DNA of 64,000 bases, taken from positions 2,976,001 through 3,040,000 of the forward strand of contig NZ_CP077290.1 in assembly GCF_019047785.1 (NCBI RefSeq). Direction: 5' to 3'. Made by a program: the position numbers and the translations under genes. Origin of the DNA: Enterobacter cancerogenus. GTDB taxonomy: Bacteria > Pseudomonadota > Gammaproteobacteria > Enterobacterales > Enterobacteriaceae. This document shows positions 55,372-64,000 of the stretch, one piece after another. The notes under the pieces were generated by a model. It was not told where the DNA came from and did not search any database. It saw only the letters and a list, made by a program, of their open reading frames with translations. Each line of letters starts with the position of its first letter. Position 1 is the stretch's first letter.

Positions 55372-56259
55372 ATGTCCTCATCCCGTCCGGTGTTCCGCTC
55401 CCGCTGGCTGCCCTATCTGCTGGTTGCGCCGCAGCTGATCATCACCGTTATCTTCTTTATCTGGCCTGCGGGCGAAGCGCTGTGGTACTCGGTGCAAAGC
55501 GTCGACCCGTTCGGGCTGTCCAGCCAGTTTGTCGGGCTGGACAACTTTACCGCGCTGCTTCACGACAGCTATTACCTCGACTCTTTCTGGACGACGATGA
55601 AGTTCAGCGCGCTGGTCACGGTCAGCGGGCTGGTCGCCTCGCTGTTCTTCGCCGCGCTGGTGGATTACGTAGTGCGCGGCAGTCGCCTGTATCAAACCTT
55701 GATGCTGCTGCCCTACGCCGTCGCGCCTGCCGTGGCTGCCGTGCTGTGGATCTTCCTGTTTAATCCCGGGCGCGGGCTGATTACCCACTTCCTGGCGGAG
55801 TTCGGTTATGACTGGAACCACGCGCAGAACAGCGGTCAGGCGATGTTCCTGGTGGTCTTCGCCTCGGTGTGGAAGCAGATCAGCTACAACTTCCTGTTCT
55901 TCTTCGCCGCGCTACAGTCCATTCCGCGCTCGCTGGTGGAGGCTGCGGCAATCGACGGCGCTGGCCCGGTTCGCCGCTTCTTTACGCTTTCGCTGCCGCT
56001 GATCGCCCCGGTGAGTTTCTTCCTGCTGGTGGTCAACCTGGTCTACGCCTTCTTCGACACCTTCCCGGTGATCGACGCCGCCACAGCAGGCGGCCCGGTG
56101 CAGGCCACCACCACGCTTATCTACAAAATCTACCGTGAGGGCTTTGCCGGTCTGGACCTTTCGGCCTCTGCCGCCCAGTCGGTGGTGCTGATGTTCCTCG
56201 TTATCCTCCTCACGGTGGTGCAGTTCCGCTATGTCGAAAGTAAGGTGCGCTACCAATGA
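55372..56259 (+). CDS. ugpA: Glycerol-3-phosphate ABC permease UgpA
   Basis: 295 aa, six spans. The EAA loop [25 protein letters not shown] contacts UgpC. Start [29 protein letters not shown] as in E. coli. Pairs with UgpE as the membrane channel and overlaps ugpE by 4 bp. Confidence 0.97.
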   Translation: MSSSRPVFRSRWLPYLLVAPQLIITVIFFIWPAGEALWYSVQSVDPFGLSSQFVGLDNFTALLHDSYYLDSFWTTMKFSALVTVSGLVASLFFAALVDYVVRGSRLYQTLMLLPYAVAPAVAAVLWIFLFNPGRGLITHFLAEFGYDWNHAQNSGQAMFLVVFASVWKQISYNFLFFFAALQSIPRSLVEAAAIDGAGPVRRFFTLSLPLIAPVSFFLLVVNLVYAFFDTFPVIDAATAGGPVQATTTLIYKIYREGFAGLDLSASAAQSVVLMFLVILLTVVQFRYVESKVRYQ

Positions 56260-57101
56260 TTGAGAACCGTCGCGGGCTGACGATTTTCAGCCATACCATG
56301 CTGATTTTAGGGATCATCGTCATCCTGTTCCCGCTGTACGTGGCCTTTGTCGCCGCCACGCTGGACACCAAAGCGGTGTTCGACACGCCGATGACGCTGA
56401 TCCCTGGCGGGCATCTTTTCGAGAACATGAAAACCATCTGGACCCAGGGCGTGGGTGCCAATAGCGCGCCGTTCTGGCTGATGATGCTCAACAGCTTCAT
56501 CATGGCGTTTGGCATTACGGTGGGCAAAATCACCGTGTCGATGCTCTCGGCCTTCGCCATCGTCTGGTTCCGTTTTCCGCTGCGTAACCTGTTCTTCTGG
56601 ATGATCTTCATCACCCTGATGCTGCCGGTGGAGGTGCGTATCTTCCCGACGGTGGAAGTGATCGCCAACCTCAACATGCTGGACAACTACGCGGGCTTAA
56701 CCCTGCCGCTGATGGCCTCGGCGACCGCCACTTTCCTGTTCCGCCAGTTCTTTATGACCCTGCCGGACGAGCTGATTGAAGCGGCGCGTATCGACGGCGC
56801 CTCGCCGATGCGCTTTTTCCGCGACATTGTGCTGCCGCTGTCCAAAACCAACCTCGCGGCGCTGTTCGTGATCACCTTTATCTACGGCTGGAACCAGTAC
56901 CTGTGGCCGCTGCTGATTATCCAGGACGTCAATCTCGGCACCGCCGTGGCGGGTATCAAAGGCATGATCGCCACCGGCGAAGGCACCACCCTCTGGAACC
57001 AGGTGATGGCGGCGATGCTGCTCACCTTAATCCCCCCGGTCGTAATCGTTTTAGCCATGCAGCGCGCGTTTGTGCGTGGCTTAGTAGACAGTGAGAAATA
57101 A
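56256..57101 (+). CDS. ugpE: Glycerol-3-phosphate ABC permease UgpE
   Basis: 281 aa, six spans. EAA loop [25 protein letters not shown]. Second channel subunit of the Ugp importer. One base separates its stop from ugpC. Confidence 0.97.
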   Translation: MIENRRGLTIFSHTMLILGIIVILFPLYVAFVAATLDTKAVFDTPMTLIPGGHLFENMKTIWTQGVGANSAPFWLMMLNSFIMAFGITVGKITVSMLSAFAIVWFRFPLRNLFFWMIFITLMLPVEVRIFPTVEVIANLNMLDNYAGLTLPLMASATATFLFRQFFMTLPDELIEAARIDGASPMRFFRDIVLPLSKTNLAALFVITFIYGWNQYLWPLLIIQDVNLGTAVAGIKGMIATGEGTTLWNQVMAAMLLTLIPPVVIVLAMQRAFVRGLVDSEK

Positions 57102-57102
57102 G

Positions 57103-58173
57103 ATGGCAGGACTTAAACTTCAGGCAGTTTCCAAAAGCTGGGATAACAAAACCCAGGTCATTCAACCGCTGACCCTCGACGTGGCGGATGGGGAGTTTAT
57201 CGTGATGGTCGGCCCCTCCGGCTGCGGTAAATCAACGCTGCTGCGCATGGTGGCGGGGCTTGAGCGCGTGACCTCCGGCGATATCTGGATCGACCGCCAG
57301 CGCGTGACCGAGAAGGAGCCGAAGGACAGAGGCATCGCGATGGTGTTTCAGAACTACGCGCTCTATCCGCACATGAGCGTGGAAGAGAACATGGCCTGGG
57401 GGCTGAAAATTCGCGGCATGGGCAAAGGTCACATCGCGGAGCGCGTGAGAGAGGCGGCGCGCATTCTGGAGCTGGACGGCCTGCTGAAACGCCGCCCGCG
57501 CGAGCTGTCCGGCGGCCAGCGTCAGCGCGTAGCGATGGGGCGCGCCATCGTGCGCGATCCGGCGGTGTTCCTGTTTGATGAACCGCTCTCCAATCTCGAC
57601 GCTAAACTGCGCGTGCAGATGCGCCTGGAGCTGCAGCAGCTCCATCGCCGCCTGAAAACCACCTCTTTGTACGTGACCCACGATCAGGTCGAGGCGATGA
57701 CCCTCGCCCAGCGCGTGATGGTGATGAACAAAGGCGTTGCCGAGCAAATTGGCACCCCGGTGGAGGTCTATGAAAAGCCCGCCACCCGCTTTGTGGCGAG
57801 CTTTATCGGCAGCCCGGCGATGAACCTGCTGGACGGGCGCATCAGCAGTGCGGGAACCCACTTCGAGCTGGACAGCGGGATGGCATTGCCAGTCAACTGG
57901 TACTATCGTGGCTACGCCGGGCGTAAAATGACGCTCGGTATCCGCCCGGAGCACATTGGGTTAAGCTCTCAGGCGGAGGGTGGCGTGCCGCTGGTCATGG
58001 ACACGCTGGAGATGCTGGGCGCCGACAACCTGGCGCACGGACGCTGGGGCGAGCAAAAGCTGGTGGTGCGTCTGGCACATCAGGAGCGCCCGAAAGCAGG
58101 CAGCACGCTGTGGCTGCATCTGCCGGAAAATCACCTGCACATATTTGACGGTGAAACAGGACAACGTATATGA
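57103..58173 (+). CDS. ugpC: Glycerol-3-phosphate ABC ATPase UgpC
   Basis: 356 aa from ATG at 57103 ([18 protein letters not shown]), the E. coli length; four earlier codons overlap ugpE. Walker [12 protein letters not shown], signature [14 protein letters not shown], Walker [17 protein letters not shown], switch VTHDQ. The C-terminal MalK-like regulatory domain (about 240-356: [12 protein letters not shown]...) may respond to phosphate or EIIA-type control. Overlaps ugpQ by 4 bp. Confidence 0.97.
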   Translation: MAGLKLQAVSKSWDNKTQVIQPLTLDVADGEFIVMVGPSGCGKSTLLRMVAGLERVTSGDIWIDRQRVTEKEPKDRGIAMVFQNYALYPHMSVEENMAWGLKIRGMGKGHIAERVREAARILELDGLLKRRPRELSGGQRQRVAMGRAIVRDPAVFLFDEPLSNLDAKLRVQMRLELQQLHRRLKTTSLYVTHDQVEAMTLAQRVMVMNKGVAEQIGTPVEVYEKPATRFVASFIGSPAMNLLDGRISSAGTHFELDSGMALPVNWYYRGYAGRKMTLGIRPEHIGLSSQAEGGVPLVMDTLEMLGADNLAHGRWGEQKLVVRLAHQERPKAGSTLWLHLPENHLHIFDGETGQRI

Positions 58174-58919
58174 GTAACTGGCCTTATCCCCACATCGTCG
58201 CCCACCGTGGCGGCGGCAAACTGGCACCCGAAAACACCCTGGCGGCCATCGACACCGGTGCGCGTTTCGGCCATACGATGATCGAGTTTGACGCCAAACT
58301 GTCGAAAGACGGCGAAATCTTCCTGCTGCACGACGACAACCTCGAGCGCACCAGCAACGGCTGGGGCGTGGCGGGCGATCTGCCGTGGCAAGACCTGCTG
58401 AAGGTGGACGCCGGAAGCTGGTTCAGCAGCGACTTCAGGGGGGAGCCGCTACCGCGCCTGGCGGACGTGGCGGACCGCTGCCGGACGCACAGGATGATGG
58501 CTAACATCGAAATTAAACCGACCACCGGCACCGGGCCGCTGACAGGCAAAGCGATCGCGCTGGCCGCGCGTGAACTGTGGGAAGGGATGACCGCGCCGCT
58601 GCTGTCGTCATTTGATATCGACGCGCTTGAGGCTGCCCAGGCCGCCGTGCCGGAGCTGCCGCGCGGCCTGCTGCTGGATACGTGGCGTAACGACTGGCGT
58701 GAGCTCACCACCCGTCTCGGCTGCGTGTCAATTCATCTCAATCACAGGCTGCTGAATGAGGCGCGGGTCAGAGAGCTGAAACAGGCCGGGCTGCATATCC
58801 TGGTCTACACCGTCAACACGCCCCAGCGTGCAGCCGAACTGCTGCGCTGGGGCGTGGACAGCATCTGCACCGATGCGATCGACCGGATAGGCCCGAACTT
58901 TAGTTCTGCGGATTATTAA
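58170..58919 (+). CDS. ugpQ: Cytoplasmic glycerophosphodiester phosphodiesterase UgpQ
   Basis: 249 aa GDPD-type TIM barrel. [17 protein letters not shown] carries the first catalytic His and metal Glu, [26 protein letters not shown] the second His and metal Asp/Glu, and NIEIKP a further ligand. Hydrolyses imported glycerophosphodiesters to glycerol-3-phosphate and alcohol. Last ugp gene; its 3' end overlaps the convergent yhhA by 20 bp. Confidence 0.97.
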   Translation: MSNWPYPHIVAHRGGGKLAPENTLAAIDTGARFGHTMIEFDAKLSKDGEIFLLHDDNLERTSNGWGVAGDLPWQDLLKVDAGSWFSSDFRGEPLPRLADVADRCRTHRMMANIEIKPTTGTGPLTGKAIALAARELWEGMTAPLLSSFDIDALEAAQAAVPELPRGLLLDTWRNDWRELTTRLGCVSIHLNHRLLNEARVRELKQAGLHILVYTVNTPQRAAELLRWGVDSICTDAIDRIGPNFSSADY

Positions 58920-59280
58920 GCATACTGCCGTTCGACTGCGGCGTTAGCATGTGCTGCTGGCCGCTGCTCAGGGTATTTCCCCCGCCCAACATGCCGCCGC
59001 TGTTGTTTTGCAGCGGCTGCTCGCGTACCTGGCCCTGCTGAATTCGCTGGGTATTGGTATTCATCTGGTTTTGCAGATTTTGCTGCTGCATCTGGGTCTG
59101 GGTACGCAGCTGCTGATTGAGCATCCCTTTTTGCTGCTGCTGTTGGCTCATCATTTCCGTCTGCATACGCTGCTGGCTCGGAATAACGTAGCCCTGCTGG
59201 TTCGGGTTGTTCAGGGTATTCAGTGGCTGTGCGAGCGCGGCGAATGGCAGTAGCGCTGTCAGAATCAGTAAGCGTTTCAT
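58900..59280 (-). CDS. yhhA: Gln-rich exported protein YhhA (DUF2756)
   Basis: 126 aa. Signal peptide [17 protein letters not shown] is followed by a Gln/Asn/Met-rich low-complexity protein ([40 protein letters not shown]) that should be periplasmic and largely unstructured or helical. Function unknown. AGGAGG lies upstream of the start. Its stop lies inside the ugpQ coding end. Confidence 0.92.
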   Translation of the reverse strand: MKRLLILTALLPFAALAQPLNTLNNPNQQGYVIPSQQRMQTEMMSQQQQQKGMLNQQLRTQTQMQQQNLQNQMNTNTQRIQQGQVREQPLQNNSGGMLGGGNTLSSGQQHMLTPQSNGSMLNNPQN

Positions 59281-59403
59281 GGTTGTCTCCTCCTTTTGAG
59301 GCTTCTCTTAAGTTTACTCTGATTCCGCCAGAACGATGATTTTTTAAGAGTTGTGAACCAGGCTTAAGCGGGGAATATGGACCCCTTCACCTGGAGAACA
59401 ATA

Positions 59404-61149
59404 ATGATGAAACCAACGTTTTTGCGCTGGGTAGCGATCGCTGCGCTGATGGCTGGCGGCACGTTTAGCGTGGCGGCCAACCCACCGGCGGCTCCGCCCG
59501 TCTCCTATGGCGTCGAGGAAGATGTTTTTCATCCCGTGCGGGCAACCCACGGCATGGTGGCTTCCGTGGATGCGCTGGCGACGCAGGTGGGCGTCGATAT
59601 TCTCAAGCAGGGCGGTAACGCGGTAGATGCGGCGGTTGCGGTGGGCTACGCGCTGGCGGTGACGCATCCGCAGGCGGGTAACCTGGGCGGCGGCGGGTTT
59701 ATGATGCTGCGCACGAAAGTCGGCAAAACCACCGCTATCGACTTCCGTGAAATGGCCCCGAATCAGGCCTCCCGGGATATGTTCCTCGACGAGCAGGGTA
59801 ACCCGGACGGTAAAAAGTCCCTGACCTCGCACCTGGCAACCGGCACGCCCGGCACCGTGGCGGGCTTCTCGCTGGCGCTGGAAAAATACGGCACGCTGCC
59901 GCTGAACAAAGTCGTGCAGCCTGCGATTGCGCTGGCGCGTGACGGCTTTGAGGTAAACGACGCCCTGGCCGACGATCTCAAAACTTACGGCAGCGAAGTG
60001 ATCCCCCATCACGAAAACAGCAAAGCCATCTTCTGGAAGGACGGCGAGCCGCTGAAGAAGGGCGACAAACTGGTGCAGACGAACCTCGCAAAAAGCCTGG
60101 AGCTGATTGCGGAAAACGGCCCGGATGCCTTCTACAAAGGGGCGATTGCCGACCAGATAGCCGACGAGATGCAAAAGAACGGTGGGCTTATCACCAAAGC
60201 GGACCTGGCGGAGTATAAAGCGGTTGAACGCGAGCCGATTAGCGGCACCTATCGCGGCTATGAGATCTTCTCCATGCCGCCGCCGTCCTCCGGCGGTATT
60301 CACATCGTGCAGATCCTCAACATTCTTGAAAACTTCGATATGCACAAGTTCGGCTTCGGCAGCGCAGATGCCATGCAGGTGATGGCCGAGGCGGAAAAAC
60401 GCGCCTACGCCGACCGTTCGGAATACCTCGGCGATCCGGACTTCGTGAAGGTACCGTGGCAGGCGCTGACTAACAAAGCCTATGCCAAATCCATTGCCGA
60501 TGAGATCGACATTAATAAGGCTAAACCGTCGAGCGAAATCCGCCCCGGCAAGCTGGCCCCGTATGAAAGCAATCAGACTACCCACTTCTCGGTGGTGGAT
60601 AAAGACGGTAACGCCGTGGCGGTGACCTACACGCTTAACACCACGTTCGGCACCGGCATTGTGGCGGGGAACAGCGGCATATTGCTGAACAACGAAATGG
60701 ATGACTTCTCTGCCAAACCGGGCGTGCCGAACGTCTACGGACTGGTGGGCGGCGATGCCAACGCCGTCGGGCCGAAGAAGCGTCCGCTGTCGTCTATGTC
60801 ACCGACCATTGTGGTGAAAGACGGCAAAACCTGGCTGGTGACCGGTAGCCCGGGCGGGAGCCGTATTATCACCACCGTACTGCAGATGGTGGTCAACAGC
60901 ATCGATTTTGGGATGAACGTCGCCGAAGCAACCAATGCGCCGCGTTTCCATCATCAGTGGCTGCCGGACGAGCTGCGCGTTGAGAAGGGCTTTAGCCCGG
61001 ACACTCTCAAACTGCTGGAACAACGCGGGCAGAAGGTGGCGGTAAAAGAGGCGATGGGCAGTACGCAAAGCATTATGGTCGGGCCGGACGGCGCGCTGTT
61101 CGGCGCATCGGACCCGCGGTCGGTGGATGATTTGACGGCGGGGTATTGA
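59404..61149 (+). CDS. ggt: Gamma-glutamyltranspeptidase precursor
   Basis: 581 aa from ATG at 59404 with CTGGAGA upstream (E. coli 580). Signal peptide of about 25 residues (MMKPTFLRWVAIAALMAGGTFSVAA). Periplasmic N-terminal nucleophile hydrolase that self-cleaves before the first Thr of NQTTHFSVVD (about 392) to give large and small subunits. Substrate Arg in REMAPNQ, lid-loop and SSMSPTIV and GSPGGSRIIT oxyanion segments are intact. Cleaves glutathione and gamma-glutamyl peptides. A REP pair follows. Confidence 0.98.
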   Translation: MMKPTFLRWVAIAALMAGGTFSVAANPPAAPPVSYGVEEDVFHPVRATHGMVASVDALATQVGVDILKQGGNAVDAAVAVGYALAVTHPQAGNLGGGGFMMLRTKVGKTTAIDFREMAPNQASRDMFLDEQGNPDGKKSLTSHLATGTPGTVAGFSLALEKYGTLPLNKVVQPAIALARDGFEVNDALADDLKTYGSEVIPHHENSKAIFWKDGEPLKKGDKLVQTNLAKSLELIAENGPDAFYKGAIADQIADEMQKNGGLITKADLAEYKAVEREPISGTYRGYEIFSMPPPSSGGIHIVQILNILENFDMHKFGFGSADAMQVMAEAEKRAYADRSEYLGDPDFVKVPWQALTNKAYAKSIADEIDINKAKPSSEIRPGKLAPYESNQTTHFSVVDKDGNAVAVTYTLNTTFGTGIVAGNSGILLNNEMDDFSAKPGVPNVYGLVGGDANAVGPKKRPLSSMSPTIVVKDGKTWLVTGSPGGSRIITTVLQMVVNSIDFGMNVAEATNAPRFHHQWLPDELRVEKGFSPDTLKLLEQRGQKVAVKEAMGSTQSIMVGPDGALFGASDPRSVDDLTAGY

Positions 61150-61155
61150 TTGTGT

Positions 61156-61232
61156 TGCCCGGTGGCGCTGCGCTTACCGGGCCTACAACGGCACGAACGT
61201 AGGCCGGGTAAGGCGAAGCCGCCACCCGGCAA
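61156..61232. repeat. Pair of REP-like elements in inverted orientation
   Basis: TGCCCGGTGGCGCTGCGCTTACCGGGCC, a spacer, then GTAGGCCGGGTAAGGCGAAG and CCGCCACCCGGCA. Between convergent ggt and yhhY. Confidence 0.88.
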
Positions 61233-61236
61233 CAAG

Positions 61237-61725
61237 CTACTTCATCCGCGCCATATAATACGCATCCACATACTCGCCGTTGCGCAGGGCGTAGCGCTTG
61301 CCGGTACCTTCAATCTCGAACCCGTACTTTTTGTACACGGCTATCGCCGGTTCGTTATCCACAAACACCGTTAGTTCGATGCGGTCAACGCGAAGCCAGT
61401 TGTCACACATGTCGATCATGGTGCGCATCAGCGCGCTGGCTACGCCGCGGTTGTGCCACTTTGCGCCCACACAAATACCAAAATCGGCGACGTGGCTTCG
61501 GCGAGGGCGCTGGGCGACATCAATGGTGAGATGCCCGACCACGATATCGTCAATGCAGGCAACCAGCTGCTTAATACCCTGCTGGTCGCCTAGCCGCATC
61601 TGCCACATTTCGAGCGAAGGATGAGGAACCTGTAGGGTATTGTGGTACACCTCCGGCTGGGCGTGAATCTGACGAATCGCGTCGATATCTTTCTGTTCAG
61701 CGTGGCGTATCACTATCTCACTCAT
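61237..61725 (-). CDS. yhhY: GNAT acetyltransferase YhhY
   Basis: 162 aa from ATG at 61725 (MSEIVIRHAEQKDIDAIRQIH), with GAGGAA upstream; 21 earlier in-frame codons are not conserved. AdoCoA-type loop W-HNRGVASALMRTMIDM is the acetyl-CoA site, and FVDNEPAIAVYKKYGFEIEGT is the family C-terminus. E. coli YhhY acetylates amino acids such as methionine and aminoacyl nucleotides in reports; treat as tentative here. Confidence 0.95.
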   Translation of the reverse strand: MSEIVIRHAEQKDIDAIRQIHAQPEVYHNTLQVPHPSLEMWQMRLGDQQGIKQLVACIDDIVVGHLTIDVAQRPRRSHVADFGICVGAKWHNRGVASALMRTMIDMCDNWLRVDRIELTVFVDNEPAIAVYKKYGFEIEGTGKRYALRNGEYVDAYYMARMK

Positions 61726-61810
61726 TCCTTGTTCCTCAGGGGGGTTAAAAGTCCCTTCCAACATCAATGACTTTAAAATTTGAGTCAATCGCTATTTTTT
61801 GCAAAAAGTG

Positions 61811-61844
61811 TTGGACAAGTGCGAATGAGAATGATTATTATTGC
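61811..61844 (+). promoter_or_regulatory. ryhB promoter with Fur box
   Basis: GAATGAGAATGATTATTATTG resembles the Fur box (GATAATGATAATCATTATC) and overlaps the -10 TATTAT (61836-61841). TTGGACA (61811-61817) is the probable -35. Fur repression of ryhB in iron-replete cells is established. Confidence 0.8.
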
Positions 61845-61847
61845 TCT

Positions 61848-61940
61848 GCATTCAGGAAGACCGCTACGGGAACCTGAAAGCACGACATTGCTCACATTGC
61901 TTCCAGTATTACTTTAGCCAGCGTCTCGCTGGCTTTTTTT
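61848..61940 (+). ncRNA. ryhB: RyhB small RNA
   Basis: About 92 nt. The central seed GAAAGCACGACATTGCTCAC and the following CATTGCTTCCAGTATTAC match E. coli RyhB base for base as I recall it; the 5' hairpin (CAGGAAGACCgctacGGGAACCTG) and loop differ slightly. The terminator stem GCCAGC-gtctc-GCTGGC plus T8 (61917-61941) binds Hfq. RyhB base-pairs with mRNAs of iron-using proteins (sodB, sdhCDAB and others) and triggers their decay under iron limitation. Location between yhhY and yhhX is as in E. coli. The start site is placed by alignment, to within a few bases. Confidence 0.95.
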
Positions 61941-61949
61941 TGTCTTTTT

Positions 61950-61987
61950 CCCCCTCTCCCCGTGGGAGAGGGCTGGGGTGAGGGCAA
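61950..61987. repeat. CCCTCTCC-family palindrome (copy 8)
   Basis: CCCCTCTCCCCGTGGGAGAGGGctGGGGTGAGGGCA, a single element placed 9 bp after the RyhB terminator and 48 bp before yhhX. Confidence 0.85.
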
Positions 61988-62034
61988 AACTTGCGCTATG
62001 GTTGCACTCAATAACCTTCCAAAAGGACTGAGCC

Positions 62035-63072
62035 ATGACACTACATTGCGCATTTATTGGATTTGGAAAAAGCACCACTCGCTATCACCTTCCGTATGTT
62101 CTCAATCGTAAAGACACCTGGCACGTGGCGCACATCTATCGCCGCAGCGCGAAGCCGGAAGAGCAGTCGCCTCAGTATTCCCACATTCATTTCACCAGCG
62201 ATCTTGATGAGGTGTTAACGGATCCGCAGGTCCAACTGGTGATCGTCTGTACCCATGCCGACAGCCATTTCGACTACGCGAAACGCGCGCTGGAGGCGGG
62301 CAAAAACGTGCTGGTGGAAAAACCCTTTACCCCGACGATTGCGGAAGCAAAAGAACTGTTCGCGCTGGCGAAAAGCAAAGGGCTGACCGTCACGCCGTAT
62401 CAAAACCGCCGCTTTGACAGCTGCTTCCTCACCGCCAAAAAAGCGATTGAAAGCGGCAAGCTCGGCGAGATTGTCGAAATCGAAAGCCACTTTGACTACT
62501 ACCGCCCGGTTGCGGAAACCAAACCCGGCCTGCCGCAGGATGGCTCTTTCTATGGCCTGGGCGTGCATACCATGGACCAGGTAATCTCCCTGTTTGGTCG
62601 CCCGGATCATGTGGCTTATGACATCCGCAGCCTGCGCAATAAGGCCAACCCGGACGACACCTTTGAAGCGCAGCTGTTCTTTGGCGATCTCAAGGCCATC
62701 GTCAAAACCAGCCATCTGGTGAAAATCGACTACCCGAAATTTATCATTCATGGCACCAAAGGCTCGTTTATCAAATACGGTATTGACCAGCAGGAGACCA
62801 GCCTGAAGGCCAATATCATGCCGGGTGAGCCGGGCTTTGCGGCGGATGATTCCGTGGGCGTGCTCGAGTACGTCAACGACGACGGCGTGACGGTCCGGGA
62901 AGCGTGGGCCCCGGAATCAGGCGACTATGGCCGGGTCTACGATGCGCTGTATGACACTCTCACAAACGGCGCGCCGAATTACGTCAAGGAATCTGACGTA
63001 CTCACGAACCTGGAGATCCTGGAACGCGCCTTTGAGCAGGCATCACCTGCCACGGTAACCCTCGCGAAATAA
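62035..63072 (+). CDS. yhhX: Gfo/Idh/MocA-family oxidoreductase YhhX
   Basis: 345 aa (E. coli 345). N-terminal dinucleotide fold starting CAFIGFGKSTTRYHLPYVL, the EKPFTPTIAEAKELF motif with conserved Lys, and the C-terminal alpha/beta domain with GLGVHTMDQVISLFG (catalytic His). NAD(P)-dependent; substrate unknown. AAAAGGA precedes ATG. Adjacent to the iron-regulated ryhB promoter on the same strand. Confidence 0.95.
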   Translation: MTLHCAFIGFGKSTTRYHLPYVLNRKDTWHVAHIYRRSAKPEEQSPQYSHIHFTSDLDEVLTDPQVQLVIVCTHADSHFDYAKRALEAGKNVLVEKPFTPTIAEAKELFALAKSKGLTVTPYQNRRFDSCFLTAKKAIESGKLGEIVEIESHFDYYRPVAETKPGLPQDGSFYGLGVHTMDQVISLFGRPDHVAYDIRSLRNKANPDDTFEAQLFFGDLKAIVKTSHLVKIDYPKFIIHGTKGSFIKYGIDQQETSLKANIMPGEPGFAADDSVGVLEYVNDDGVTVREAWAPESGDYGRVYDALYDTLTNGAPNYVKESDVLTNLEILERAFEQASPATVTLAK

Positions 63073-63195
63073 GCTGAAAAGGCTCCTCTGGACTCGTTCA
63101 AATATTTTGTACAGAGGAGTCAATTTTCACCCTCTATGATCCCAGACCGTTTGCGTCCACACTTACTCCATCGAAACGAACTGAGGGTGAAAACA

Positions 63196-63891
63196 ATGAT
63201 CTACTTACGCAAAGCAAACGAACGTGGTCACGCGAATCATGGCTGGCTGGACTCATGGCATTCATTCTCGTTTGCTGACTATTACGATCCGAATTTCATG
63301 GGCTTCTCGGCACTGCGCGTGATCAACGACGACGTGATTGACGCAGGCCAGGGCTTCGGTACCCACCCGCATAAAGACATGGAAATCCTGACCTATGTGC
63401 TCGAAGGTGCCGTAGCGCACAAAGACAGCATGGGTAACGAAGAGCAGGTTCCGGCCGGTGAGTTCCAGATCATGAGTGCGGGTACCGGTGTGCGTCACTC
63501 GGAATACAACCCGAGCAAAACGGAAAAACTGCACCTGTATCAAATCTGGATCATTCCAGAAGAAACCGGCATCACGCCGCGCTACGAGCAGCGCCGCTTC
63601 GACGCTAAACAGGGCAAACAGCTGGTGCTCTCTCCGGATGCGCGTGAAGGTTCCCTGAAGGTGCACCAGGATATGGAACTGTACCGCTGGGCGCTGGCGA
63701 AAGACGAGCAGTCCGTCCATCAGATTGCCGCTAACCGCCGCGTGTGGATCCAGGTGGTGAAAGGTGACGTCACCATTAACGGCACCAAAGCGACAACGGC
63801 GGATGGCCTGGCCATCTGGGACGAGCAGGCGATCTCCGTTCACGCCGACGGCGAAAGCGAAATTCTGCTTTTCGACCTGCCGCCAGTATAA
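63196..63891 (+). CDS. yhhW: Pirin-like quercetin 2,3-dioxygenase YhhW
   Basis: 231 aa from ATG at 63196 (MIYLRKANERGHANHGWLDS) with GAGGGTG upstream; 20 earlier codons not conserved. Bicupin pirin fold; metal ligands in GTHPHKDMEILTYVLEG (His, His) and RHSEYNPS (His, Glu). E. coli YhhW has quercetinase activity in vitro; the physiological substrate is unknown. Follows yhhX by 123 bp and is terminated by a clear hairpin. Confidence 0.96.
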   Translation: MIYLRKANERGHANHGWLDSWHSFSFADYYDPNFMGFSALRVINDDVIDAGQGFGTHPHKDMEILTYVLEGAVAHKDSMGNEEQVPAGEFQIMSAGTGVRHSEYNPSKTEKLHLYQIWIIPEETGITPRYEQRRFDAKQGKQLVLSPDAREGSLKVHQDMELYRWALAKDEQSVHQIAANRRVWIQVVKGDVTINGTKATTADGLAIWDEQAISVHADGESEILLFDLPPV

Positions 63892-63900
63892 ATAATTTCT

Positions 63901-63928
63901 CAACCTTCCCTTTAATCGGGGAAGGTTG
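63901..63928 (+). terminator. Hairpin terminator after yhhW
   Basis: CAACCTTCCC-tttaatcg-GGGAAGGTTG, a perfect 10-bp stem 9 bp after the stop, followed by agcTTTG. Confidence 0.75.
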
Positions 63929-63982
63929 AGCTTTGTCCGTGATAAACTGAGAAAATCTCTCACTTCAAGATTTCTCAGGACG

Positions 63983-64000
63983 ATGAAAAAGAAACGCCCC
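63983..64000 (+). CDS. gntR: Gluconate repressor GntR, first six codons (cut by window edge)
   Basis: ATG with CAGGA upstream reads MKKKRP, the N-terminus of E. coli GntR, and the neighbour order yhhX-yhhW-gntR is conserved. GntR is a LacI-type repressor of gluconate uptake and the Entner-Doudoroff pathway. Only six codons are visible, so the identification rests mainly on synteny. Confidence 0.75.

Noticed and set aside
59344..60585. 413-codon minus-strand frame opposite ggt
   Set aside because: Shadow of ggt; covers its signal peptide and N-terminal domain, with no recognisable motifs.
61811..61941. Reading the yhhY-yhhX gap as an empty spacer
   Set aside because: It contains the RyhB core sequence with promoter, Fur box and terminator.

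Overview
This window is an ordinary chromosomal segment of a GC-rich member of the Enterobacteriaceae, most like the Enterobacter cloacae complex or close relatives such as Lelliottia. The assignment rests on near-identity of many proteins to Escherichia coli K-12 counterparts recalled from memory, on gene order (treF, gor, rlmJ, prlC, rsmJ, uspA/uspB, pitA, yhiN ... acpT, yhhT, yhhS, dcrB, yhhQ, tusA, zntA, yhhN, yhhM, yhhL, rsmD, ftsYEX, rpoH, liv, ugp, ggt, yhhY, ryhB, yhhX, yhhW, gntR) and on a ferulate-type phenolic acid decarboxylase typical of Enterobacter. No database search was possible.

Layout. 1-10.9 kb: the end of a GNAT gene, a STY4199-like HEPN/membrane protein, cytoplasmic trehalase, glutathione reductase, two rRNA methyltransferases, the heat-shock oligopeptidase prlC, and uspA/uspB. 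10.9-12.5 kb: an AT-rich accessory insert with an orphan Hcp (type VI secretion tube protein) preceded by two unrecognised coupled genes, a 254-codon protein and a 60-aa membrane protein. I propose these as an effector/immunity pair. A vestigial reading frame follows hcp. 12.7-20.6 kb: pitA, yhiN, a solo terC-like gene, a HAD phosphatase, an NlpC/P60 hydrolase, and a SDR-LysR unit divergent from padC. 20.8-28.2 kb: the complete arnBCADTEF operon for L-Ara4N modification of lipid A, with a PmrA-box-like site. 28.2-33 kb: acpT (with catalytic residues substituted), yhhT, yhhS, dcrB, yhhQ, tusA. 33-36 kb: an orphan TRAP transporter operon. 36-44.9 kb: zntA with a perfect ZntR operator, yhhN/M/L, rsmD, ftsYEX and rpoH. 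45-53.7 kb: a PuuE-like GABA transaminase and the branched-chain amino acid system livJ, livKHMGF, with panZ between livJ and livK. 53.8-64 kb: the Pho-regulated ugpBAECQ operon, yhhA, ggt, yhhY, the sRNA RyhB, yhhX, yhhW and the first codons of gntR.

Two families of intergenic palindromes recur throughout. One is a REP-like element (GCCGGGTGGCGGC...ACCCGGCCTAC). The other is a CCCTCTCCC-n-GGGAGAGGG hairpin flanked by GGGGTGAGGG, found at eight loci and amplified into a 36-bp-period tandem array between livJ and panZ.

The strongest regulatory signals are a sigma-32 promoter before prlC, a sigma-E promoter with an embedded DnaA box before rpoH, a ZntR operator, Pho boxes before ugpB, a Fur-box promoter for ryhB, and a CRP-like site plus nested palindromes before the TRAP operon. 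The most unusual items are the Hcp-associated gene pair, the AcpT that has lost two of its three metal ligands, and the 36-bp hairpin array.
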